Below are positions 16,341-22,910 of a stretch of 32,902 nucleotides of DNA, piece after piece. The DNA is from Candidatus Omnitrophota bacterium (GTDB taxonomy: Bacteria > Omnitrophota > Gorgyraeia > Gorgyraeales > Gorgyraeaceae). The position numbers were made by a program, and so were the translations under genes. The notes beneath the pieces were generated by a model. That model saw only the letters and a list, made by a program, of their open reading frames with translations, was not told the DNA's origin and did not search any database. The stretch covers positions 1 to 32,902 of the forward strand of contig JAUSEX010000058.1 of NCBI GenBank assembly GCA_030649895.1. Direction: 5' to 3'. Position 1 is the stretch's first letter. Each line of letters starts with the position of its first letter.

Positions 16341-17623
16341 AAAAAAGAATAGTGATATTGCTGATTATAGCGAGTTTTGCAATAGGCGTCGCGGCGCACA
16401 ATATAAGTTTTGCGGAGAAGCAAGAGCAGCTACAAAAACAGAAAACAGATGACCTTTATAAAGAGCTGGAACTTTTTTCAGACGCTGTAAGCATAATCCG
16501 CGCGGATTATGTAGAAGATAAAAAATCAAAGGACCTCATATACGGCGCCCTGAAAGGAATGCTGGCTTCCCTGGATCCTTACAGCCAGTTCATGGACCCT
16601 GATATGTATAGCGAAATGAAGGTGGAGACGGAAGGGGAATTCGGAGGCATAGGCATAGAGATTACTATTAAGGATGACCTTTTGACGATAATATCCCCTA
16701 TTGACGATACGCCTGCGTATAAAGCCGGGCTCAAGGCAGGAGATAAGATTGTAAAAATAGAGGGTGACACTACAAAAGACCTCACGCTTATAGACGCTGT
16801 TAAAAAACTGAGAGGCAAGCCTGGCACGGATGTGAATATTATAGTGCTAAGAGAGTCTGAGAAAAAACTGCTGGAATTTAAAATAACAAGAGCCATAATC
16901 AAAATAGCCAGCATTAAAAAAGCAGAGATGATAGAGCCGGGCATTGGCTATATCAGGCTTTCTGAATTTCAGGAAAATACGCCAAAGGATTTAGCGGAGG
17001 CGCTAAAGAAATTAGAAGCAACGGGCTTAAAAGGGCTCGTATTGGACCTTAGAAATAATCCAGGCGGGCTTTTAGACGTGGCAGTTGACGTGGGAGGAAA
17101 ATTTCTTGAGGAAGGTAAGGTAGTCGTCAGCACAAAAGGCAGGATTGAATCTCAAAATCTGGAATTTAAATCCCGAAACAATAATAATCATTTAAAATAC
17201 CCGATGGTGGTAATGATAAACGGCGGGAGCGCGTCTGCGTCTGAAATCGTGGCAGGCGCTTTGCAGGATTACAAGAGGGCGATTCTTTTGGGCACAAAGA
17301 GTTTTGGCAAGGGCTCCGTGCAGACCGTTGTGCCTATGCTAGATGGCTCTGCAATAAGGCTTACCACAAGTAAATATTATACGCCAAAAGGCCGCTCGAT
17401 TCACGGGTTAGGCATAGTGCCCGATATTATAGTTGAATACGAAGAGAGGCCGGTAAAGGATAAGGAACTGGACAAGGAAGCGGCCTTGCTTGAAAAATTG
17501 ATAGAAGACAAAGAAAAGACAGAACAAGAAAAGGCGGATGAAAAAAATAAGAAAGAGCTGGATAATCAGATTTTAAGGGCGGTGGATGTGCTTAAGGGCA
17601 TTGTGATATATAGCGAGAGATAA
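16337..17623 (+). CDS. ctpA: C-terminal processing peptidase, S41 family, with PDZ domain
   Basis: Exported serine protease. 428 residues: an N-terminal signal or membrane anchor (about 1-26, RIVILLIIASFAIGVAAHNISFA), a cap/helical segment with LASLDPYSQFM, a PDZ domain (about 95-175, GGIGIEITIKDDLL to LKAGDKIVKIEGD) and the S41 core. The catalytic Ser lies in GGSASASEIVAGAL and the catalytic Lys four residues into TKSFGKGSVQ; Gln follows. The C-terminus carries a charged coiled segment rich in Lys and Glu (about 378-410). It overlaps gatB (ATGA) and has a reasonable ribosome-binding site AAAGGGG. tsaD starts three bases after its stop. Natural substrates are unknown here. Confidence 0.92.
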   Translation: MKKRIVILLIIASFAIGVAAHNISFAEKQEQLQKQKTDDLYKELELFSDAVSIIRADYVEDKKSKDLIYGALKGMLASLDPYSQFMDPDMYSEMKVETEGEFGGIGIEITIKDDLLTIISPIDDTPAYKAGLKAGDKIVKIEGDTTKDLTLIDAVKKLRGKPGTDVNIIVLRESEKKLLEFKITRAIIKIASIKKAEMIEPGIGYIRLSEFQENTPKDLAEALKKLEATGLKGLVLDLRNNPGGLLDVAVDVGGKFLEEGKVVVSTKGRIESQNLEFKSRNNNNHLKYPMVVMINGGSASASEIVAGALQDYKRAILLGTKSFGKGSVQTVVPMLDGSAIRLTTSKYYTPKGRSIHGLGIVPDIIVEYEERPVKDKELDKEAALLEKLIEDKEKTEQEKADEKNKKELDNQILRAVDVLKGIVIYSER

Positions 17624-17626
17624 AGC

Positions 17627-18622
17627 ATGTTAATTCTAGGCATAGAAACTTCCTGCGACGAGACAGCCGCGAGCGTTGTAAAAGACGGCGTGAAGATCCT
17701 ATCGAATGTAATTTCATCAAGCCTTGAATATCATAAGAAGTTTGGCGGGGTCGTGCCTGAGATAGCTACCAGGCATCATGTAGAAAATATAGACAAGGTA
17801 ATAAACAGCTCTTTACGCGAAGCAGGGCTTAACGTAGAAGACGTAGACGCCGTAGCTGTTACGGACGGGCCTGGACTGGTAGGCGCGCTTTTAACGGGTA
17901 TCTCGTGCGCTAAGGCTATAAGCTATAGCCTTAATAAGCCTCTTATCGCCGTAAACCATCTGAAGGCTCATATATATTCCGCCATAATGGTAAAAAATGC
18001 GCCCAAATTCCCTTTCGTGGGCCTGATTATTTCAGGGGGCCATACAAGGCTGTATCTTGTGGAAGATTTTAGCAATTTTAAATTACTCGGGGATACGGTT
18101 GACGATGCAATAGGTGAGGCGTACGACAAGGTCGCTAAGATCCTAGGGCTTGGTTACCCCGGAGGACCTGTTATTGACAGGCTTGCAAAAAAAGGAAACC
18201 CAAGCGCAATAAGATTTACATGCAAGGCCGTTAACGGCACCTTGGATTTCAGTTTTAGCGGAATAAAAACAGCGGTGCTGTATTATGTGAATAGTCACAG
18301 CGCTGAACTGGAGGTTAAAGGTTTTAAGTTCAAAGCGGATGTTTGCGCCAGCTTTCAGGAAGCGGCGCTAAGGGTTATCGTGGAAAATTCTATGAAGGCT
18401 TTAGAGAAGTATAAAATAAGATCTTTTGTTGTGGGCGGAGGAGTGAGCGCAAACTCCAGGTTTAGGGAAATGATGAAGAGGGAGGCGGTATATAGAAATT
18501 TTAAATTATATTTTCCGCCTCTAAATTTATGTTCGGATAATGCCGCGATGGTGGCAGGTCTTGGGTACAGGCTGTTTAAATCAGGTATAAAAGCAGCTCT
18601 AGATATAACAGCCAGGGTGTAA
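17627..18622 (+). CDS. tsaD: tRNA threonylcarbamoyladenosine (t6A37) transferase subunit TsaD
   Basis: Catalytic Kae1/TsaD subunit that moves the threonylcarbamoyl group onto A37 of ANN-decoding tRNAs. 331 residues, standard. ASKHA-fold motifs: GIETSCDETAASVV (about 4-17), the iron-binding HLKAHIYS (HxxxH, about 108-115), FVGLIISGGHTRLY, DDAIGEAYDKVAKILGLGYPGGP, and the C-terminal VGGGVSANSRFR with SDNAAMVAGLG. It is packed three bases behind ctpA. Its partners TsaB, TsaE and TsaC are not in the window. Confidence 0.95.
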   Translation: MLILGIETSCDETAASVVKDGVKILSNVISSSLEYHKKFGGVVPEIATRHHVENIDKVINSSLREAGLNVEDVDAVAVTDGPGLVGALLTGISCAKAISYSLNKPLIAVNHLKAHIYSAIMVKNAPKFPFVGLIISGGHTRLYLVEDFSNFKLLGDTVDDAIGEAYDKVAKILGLGYPGGPVIDRLAKKGNPSAIRFTCKAVNGTLDFSFSGIKTAVLYYVNSHSAELEVKGFKFKADVCASFQEAALRVIVENSMKALEKYKIRSFVVGGGVSANSRFREMMKREAVYRNFKLYFPPLNLCSDNAAMVAGLGYRLFKSGIKAALDITARV

Positions 18623-18663
18623 AAGGTCCTTCGGCTTTGCTTCGCAAATTTAGGAGGTTACGC

Positions 18664-19095
18664 ATGATTACAGACATTCAGGTTGCATCTCGATTATTTC
18701 TTGCTGCGGCGCTTGGCGGGATCATAGGTTTTGAAAGGCAGAAGCATAACAAAAGAATAGCCGGCCTAAGGACTCATATACTTGTAACCGTAGGCTCTGC
18801 CCTTATAATGCTTGTTTCGATATATCTATTTGAAGCCTATGCTGGAAAAGCGCCTGTGGATCCTGCGAGAATAGCCGCAGGAGTGGTGACTGGTATAGGA
18901 TTTTTAGGCGCAGGTACCATTATCCGTTCTGGTGAAAACGTGCAGGGGCTTACTACAGCGGCAAGTCTATGGACTGTCTCAGGCATAGGATTGGCAGTAG
19001 GATGCGGTTTTTATATAGCAGGCTGCACCGCCAGTATTATTACGCTCGCAACCTTGTATCTATTGAGAAAAATCCCGATAGAGGACAAGCAATAG
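18664..19095 (+). CDS. MgtC/SapB-family inner-membrane protein
   Basis: 143 residues from ATG 18664, chosen because AGGAGG lies at 18652-18657, six bases upstream. A TTG at 18637 would add nine basic residues and has no ribosome-binding site. Four hydrophobic segments: about 7-23, 38-55, 75-92 and 104-134. Family motifs GGIIGFERQ (about 18-26), AGLRTHILVTVGSALIMLVS and GIGFLGAGTIIRSGENVQGLTTAASLW are all present. MgtC proteins are linked to magnesium homeostasis and F-ATPase regulation; short forms without the cytosolic C-terminal domain, like this one, are common in environmental bacteria. It is followed 15 bases later by the bactofilin fusion, suggesting co-transcription. Confidence 0.9.
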   Translation: MITDIQVASRLFLAAALGGIIGFERQKHNKRIAGLRTHILVTVGSALIMLVSIYLFEAYAGKAPVDPARIAAGVVTGIGFLGAGTIIRSGENVQGLTTAASLWTVSGIGLAVGCGFYIAGCTASIITLATLYLLRKIPIEDKQ

Positions 19096-19110
19096 AGAGG
19101 AGGGAGATGT

Positions 19111-19620
19111 ATGCTAAGACGCGATAAGCAGGAAAAAAAGATTTTAGATGTTGATGCCAGCATGCAGGGAACTCTAACGTTCAAAGATCCTGTGAACCTA
19201 AGGATAAACGGCAGTTTCGAAGGCAGGCTTGACACAAAAGGCAGTCTGGTGATAGGCGAAGATGCTTCTATTCTCGCGGATATACATGGCGACGAAATGA
19301 TAATAGGCGGAAAACTTACAGGCAATATTGTTGCTTCAGGCAGCTTGAAAATTCTTTCTACGGCCCATATTGTAGGCGACATAACTACGCCTAGCCTAAG
19401 TGTTGATAAAGGCGCTGTTATTCACGGCAAGTGCCAGATGCTCACAGGCAAGGGTAATACTTTTAATATAGAAGAGCTCGCGAGATATTTGGAGGTAGAG
19501 GTCTCTAATATACTTGACTGGGCAAAATCAGGCAAGATCCCTGCTTTTAAAGAAGGCGATGACTGGAAATTCGAACGGCCAAAAATAGAAGAATGGATAG
19601 CTAAAGAAAAAACGAAGTAA
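19111..19620 (+). CDS. Bactofilin fused to excisionase-type helix-turn-helix
   Basis: 169 residues. About 10-112 is a bactofilin (polymer-forming cytoskeletal, right-handed beta-helix) with short repeats ending in G: MQGTLTF, INGSFEGRLD, GSLVIGEDASILADIHG, IIGGKLTGNIVASGSLKIL, AHIVGDITTPSLSVDKGAVIHGKCQM. About 117-165 is a MerR/excisionase-like winged HTH: FNIEELARYLEVEVSNILDW, then SGKIPAFKEGDDWKFERP and IEEWIAKEK, matching the form x-eeLAxyLxVsxxxVxxWxxxGkiPaxkxGxxWrFxxxxIexWi. Bactofilins form filaments, usually membrane-associated; the added domain predicts DNA or protein binding along the filament. The ribosome-binding site AGAGGAGGG is six bases before ATG 19111. The next gene encodes another HTH of the same type with a membrane anchor. 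Domain calls are firm; the joint function is inference. Confidence 0.87.
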   Translation: MLRRDKQEKKILDVDASMQGTLTFKDPVNLRINGSFEGRLDTKGSLVIGEDASILADIHGDEMIIGGKLTGNIVASGSLKILSTAHIVGDITTPSLSVDKGAVIHGKCQMLTGKGNTFNIEELARYLEVEVSNILDWAKSGKIPAFKEGDDWKFERPKIEEWIAKEKTK

Positions 19621-19628
19621 TAAACGAG

Positions 19629-19710
19629 ATTCTTCTAGACCGAAGAATAACATGACCTGAGCTTGTCTAAGGATATTGTTCGAGCGAGGTTCCGAATATA
19701 CCAGGTCGGG
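19629..19710 (+). repeat. MITE-like family relative (copy C), partial, with hairpin
   Basis: ATTCTTC (19629-19635) / GAAGAAT (19642-19648) is a perfect 7-bp hairpin. Downstream ATATTGTTCGAGCGAGG (19673-19689) matches the terminal repeat of the dispersed element, and AGATTCTTCT-GAC is shared with copy B. The full element is not intact here. It fills the gap in front of the tail-anchored HTH gene. Confidence 0.5.
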
Positions 19711-19723
19711 AAATGTTGAAGCT

Positions 19724-20023
19724 ATGATGAAACGATTTTTGACAATAAAAGAGGCGGCGGGTTACCTGGGTATTTCCGAGGAAGAGATGGGTAACCTGTC
19801 AAAGACCCGTCAGGTTATCGCTTACAAGATAGGAGGCATATATACCAGGTTTAAGGTAGACGACCTGGAGGCATATCGCAGGAAAGGCATAACCAAAGGC
19901 AATAAGGAGTATAATAAAAATATTTTTGACAGCGCCAAAGATTTTCTCTATTTTAATGATTTTTACATATATTCCAGTATCGCAATAGCCGTAATACTTT
20001 ATTTTATATTCAAAAAACCATAA
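19724..20023 (+). CDS. Tail-anchored excisionase-type HTH protein
   Basis: 99 residues from ATG 19724 (19727 is also possible). A TTG at 19676 would start inside the repeat element and is rejected. About 4-52 is a MerR/excisionase-like HTH: RFLTIKEAAGYLGISEEEMG, then TRQVIAYKIGGIYTRFKVDDLEAYRRKG. A charged linker (KGNKEYNKNIFDSAKDFLYF) leads to one hydrophobic segment at the extreme C-terminus (about 79-96, YIYSSIAIAVILYFIF) ending FKKP. This is the layout of a tail-anchored membrane protein with a cytosolic DNA-binding head. It directly follows the bactofilin-HTH gene and precedes larB by three bases. Function unknown; a role in tethering DNA or the bactofilin filament to the membrane is inference. 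Confidence 0.75.
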   Translation: MMKRFLTIKEAAGYLGISEEEMGNLSKTRQVIAYKIGGIYTRFKVDDLEAYRRKGITKGNKEYNKNIFDSAKDFLYFNDFYIYSSIAIAVILYFIFKKP

Positions 20024-20026
20024 AAA

Positions 20027-20770
20027 ATGCATTCCGCAAAATATTTAAAAAAAATACTGACAAGGCTTTACGCTAAAAAGATATCTGCGGCAGAGGCCTT
20101 TATAGAGCTTAAAAATCTGCCTTATCAAAATATGGAATTCGTCAGGCTGGATCACCACAGGGCTATCCGTAAAGGTTTTGGAGAGGTTATATATTGCGAA
20201 AATAAAACTCCGGAACAGGTAAAGAAGATAACAGAGGTCCTTTTGAGGCATAAGAACCCTCTTTTGCTCACGCGCGCCGCTAAACCTCTCTATGATTACT
20301 TGAAGAAGTATTTCCCGGTATTAAAATATAACGACGCAGGAAGGATTATATACTTAAAAAGAGGCGGATTGAAAAATAAGAAGATGGTTTTAATATTGAC
20401 GGCTGGCACAAGCGATATCCCCGTAGCTGAAGAAGCCAGGATTACCCTGGAGGTCATGGGGAACAGGGTGAAGGCTATTTACGACGTGGGCGTTGCCGGG
20501 ATACACCGCTTACTGGACAAGCTTCCTGAAATTTCAAAAGCCAATGTTATCATAGTGGTGGCAGGCATGGAAGGCGCGCTTGGAAGCGTGATAGGAGGCC
20601 TTACCGATAAGCCGGTTATTGCAGTGCCTACAAGCGTTGGCTATGGCTCCAGTTTCAAAGGTATTGCGCCTTTATTGACAATGATGAATTCCTGCTCGCC
20701 GGGAGTTACCGTGGTGAATATAGACAATGGATTCGGCGCCGGTTATTTCGCCAGTTTGATAAATAAATAA
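20027..20770 (+). CDS. larB: LarB, pyridinium-3,5-biscarboxylate mononucleotide synthase
   Basis: LarB carboxylates and hydrolyses NaAD in the first step of nickel-pincer nucleotide (NPN) cofactor synthesis, the cofactor of lactate racemase-like enzymes. 247 residues: an N-terminal LarB-specific part with LDHHRAIRKGFGEVIYCENKTPEQV (about 41-65) and a PurE-like C-terminal domain (about 115-247) with LTAGTSDIPVAEEA, YDVGVAGIHRLL, VVAGMEGALGSVIGGL and PVIAVPTSVGYGSSF. It could be misnamed AIR carboxylase, but the N-terminal block supports LarB. It starts three bases after the HTH gene and is followed by a LarC domain. LarE and a LarA-type enzyme are not in the window. Confidence 0.9.
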   Translation: MHSAKYLKKILTRLYAKKISAAEAFIELKNLPYQNMEFVRLDHHRAIRKGFGEVIYCENKTPEQVKKITEVLLRHKNPLLLTRAAKPLYDYLKKYFPVLKYNDAGRIIYLKRGGLKNKKMVLILTAGTSDIPVAEEARITLEVMGNRVKAIYDVGVAGIHRLLDKLPEISKANVIIVVAGMEGALGSVIGGLTDKPVIAVPTSVGYGSSFKGIAPLLTMMNSCSPGVTVVNIDNGFGAGYFASLINK

Positions 20771-20823
20771 ACCATATCCGACTCCGTGAGTCGCCGTAAG
20801 CCGCTTTCGGAGTCTAGGACGCT

Positions 20824-21246
20824 ATGAAAAATAAATTTTTGAAAGACGCCATATACGTTGTAGAGACTAATATTGACGATATGAGCCCTGTTATATACGA
20901 GACGGTTTTTGAGCAATTATACGGGGCTGGCGCGTTAGAGGTGTTTCTTACGCCTGTCCAGATGAAAAAAATAAGGCCGGGGATTTTACTTACGGTGCTG
21001 ACCCCAAAAAATAAATTGGCGAAAATAGCAGAAGTGATTTTCAGGGAAACAACCAGTTTCGGCATCAGATACCATGAAACCGGCAGATTGAAGTTGATTA
21101 GAAAAACAGAGGTCAATAGCGCGCGCTGCGGAATAAATATGAACAAGGGTTATATCGGAAAAGAGCTTGTCAGGGTTTCTCCTGAATATAGCGATTGTCG
21201 TAAAATAGCCGCCAAGAAAAAAACCTCGCTTAAGAATATTATATGA
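20824..21246 (+). CDS. larC: Stand-alone C-terminal domain of LarC (LarC2-like)
   Basis: LarC is the CTP-dependent nickel insertase that completes the NPN cofactor. The 140 residues match only the C-terminal half of the family: VVETNIDDMSPVIYETVFEQLYGAGALEVFLTPVQMKKIRPG (about 12-53), then VIFRETTSFGIRYHE, the LIRKTEV strand, and the C-terminal VRVSPEYSDCRKIA. The N-terminal half is absent: only 53 bases separate it from larB. In Lactobacillus plantarum larC is split in two ORFs joined by ribosomal frameshifting; here no first half is near. The start ATG 20824 has no Shine-Dalgarno sequence. The upstream gap holds GACTCCG/CGGAGTC (20780-20786, 20808-20814). It overlaps the next gene by four bases. 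Confidence 0.82.
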   Translation: MKNKFLKDAIYVVETNIDDMSPVIYETVFEQLYGAGALEVFLTPVQMKKIRPGILLTVLTPKNKLAKIAEVIFRETTSFGIRYHETGRLKLIRKTEVNSARCGINMNKGYIGKELVRVSPEYSDCRKIAAKKKTSLKNII

Positions 21247-22910
21247 TAAAGCAAGCCGAGATCGTAAAAGAGGTTGTAAAAAATATAGGGCTTCTCGACG
21301 ATCAAAAGATCCAAAAAGCGCTTAACGAGCAATTGGATACCAAGGAACGGTTGACGAAAATACTTGTCAGGTTCGGCTATATAGCAAGCGAAAACGCCGG
21401 AGGCGCTTTAATCTCTCAGTTAGGGATATTTCCTGTTGCGATTAAGATAGAAGATGTAGACTTAAATGCGATCAATATCATCCATCCCCAGATTGCCGTC
21501 AGTCACAGGATAATCCCTTTTAAGGTCCAGGCAAAAACAGTTTTTCTGGCTACAGACGATCCTCTTAATTTTCTTTCAAGCGGGTTTTTTGAAAAGATAA
21601 CAAACCTTAACGTGGATATGGCGCTTTCCAGTCAGGCTGATGTGGACAAGGCCTTATCTGAATTCTATTTATCTAAACATAGCGAAAAAGCGCCTGTTGA
21701 CTTAAGCAAATTAGCTGAAGAGATCAAGGATGTAAAAGGCGATGATGACGCGCCTGTTATAAAATTGGTGAACATGCTCATAGAAGAAGCATTGAAAAGA
21801 AGGGCGAGCGATATACACGTGGAACCGTTAGAGAATAAATTCCGTATCAGATACAGGATTGACGGGGTATTGCATGAGATCCAGGGCCCGCCTAAAAGAC
21901 TGCAGGGCTCAATCATAAGCAGGTTAAAGATAATGGCAGGTATGGATATAGCGGAAAAGAGGCTTCCCCAGGATGGCAGGATAAAGCTTCGGCTGGAAAA
22001 CAAAGAACTGGACCTCAGGGTCTCTACTCTGCCCGCGATACACGGGGAAAGCGTCGTGATGAGGATCCTTGATAAAAGCGGGTTTATGGTAGGCTTGGAA
22101 GATATGGGGTTGTTGCCTGAAAACAAGAAAGATTTTGAAAGATTGATAAATCTTCCGAATGGGATGATCTTAGTTACCGGCCCTACCGGAAGCGGAAAAA
22201 CTACAACCCTGTACGCAACGCTCAGCCATATAAATCAAAAAGAGAGAAAGGTTATTACTATTGAAGACCCTGTGGAATATCAGTTAGACGGGATAAACCA
22301 GGTTCAGGTGAAACCGCAGATAAATCTTACTTTTGCCAGCGGCCTGCGTTCGATGTTAAGACAGGCGCCTGATATTATAATGGTGGGAGAAATAAGAGAC
22401 CTTGAGACAGCTGAGATAGCGGTGCAATCAGCGCTTACGGGCCATCTTATTTTCAGTACCCTTCACACAAATGATGCGGCAGGGGCTGTAACAAGATTGG
22501 TGGATATGGGTATAAAACCTTACCTCGTAGCTTCAACGGTCCAGTGCGTAATGGCCCAGAGGCTGGTAAGGACAGTATGCCCGTCCTGCAGAGAGGCGCA
22601 TAAGCCTTCAGAGGAAGAGATTGCCGTGCTCTCTCTTGATCCCAGTCAATCAGCAGATCTTGAGCTCTATAAAGGCAAAGGATGCCCTGTCTGCAGCAAC
22701 ACAGGCTTTAAAGGTAGGATGGGCATCTACGAGCTCTTGGTTTTGAACGATAAGTTAAGAGAATTGATATTGGAAAACGTACCAAGCACTGTCCTGTGTA
22801 AAAGGGCTGTAGAATTCGGGATGAGGACATTAAAAGAAGATGGCGTAGAAAAAGTAAAACGCGGGTACACAACCATTGAAGAAGTTTTGAGGGTGACTCA
22901 AGATGTCTGA
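21243..22910 (+). CDS. gspE: GspE/PilB-type secretion ATPase, with MshEN-like N-terminus
   Basis: Hexameric motor that drives pseudopilus or type IV pilus extension from the cytosolic face. 555 residues. N-terminal MshEN-like region (about 1-145; ERLTKILVRFGYIASE, a sort of sequence that can bind cyclic-di-GMP or ATP), N2 domain with SDIHVEPLENKFRIRYRIDG (about 189-208), Walker A GPTGSGKTT (313-321), Asp box, Walker B DIIMVGEIRD (377-386) and His box HLIFSTLHTND. A zinc site is C446-x2-C449 and C481-x2-C484, followed by GRMGIYELL. It overlaps larC by four and the second ATPase by eight bases. GspE and PilB cannot be told apart from sequence alone. Confidence 0.9.
   Translation: MIKQAEIVKEVVKNIGLLDDQKIQKALNEQLDTKERLTKILVRFGYIASENAGGALISQLGIFPVAIKIEDVDLNAINIIHPQIAVSHRIIPFKVQAKTVFLATDDPLNFLSSGFFEKITNLNVDMALSSQADVDKALSEFYLSKHSEKAPVDLSKLAEEIKDVKGDDDAPVIKLVNMLIEEALKRRASDIHVEPLENKFRIRYRIDGVLHEIQGPPKRLQGSIISRLKIMAGMDIAEKRLPQDGRIKLRLENKELDLRVSTLPAIHGESVVMRILDKSGFMVGLEDMGLLPENKKDFERLINLPNGMILVTGPTGSGKTTTLYATLSHINQKERKVITIEDPVEYQLDGINQVQVKPQINLTFASGLRSMLRQAPDIIMVGEIRDLETAEIAVQSALTGHLIFSTLHTNDAAGAVTRLVDMGIKPYLVASTVQCVMAQRLVRTVCPSCREAHKPSEEEIAVLSLDPSQSADLELYKGKGCPVCSNTGFKGRMGIYELLVLNDKLRELILENVPSTVLCKRAVEFGMRTLKEDGVEKVKRGYTTIEEVLRVTQDV

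Noticed and set aside
19676-19723. TTG start for the tail-anchored HTH protein
   Set aside because: It lies in the dispersed repeat (GTTCGAGCG) and the added residues match nothing; the tandem ATG at 19724/19727 starts just before the HTH.
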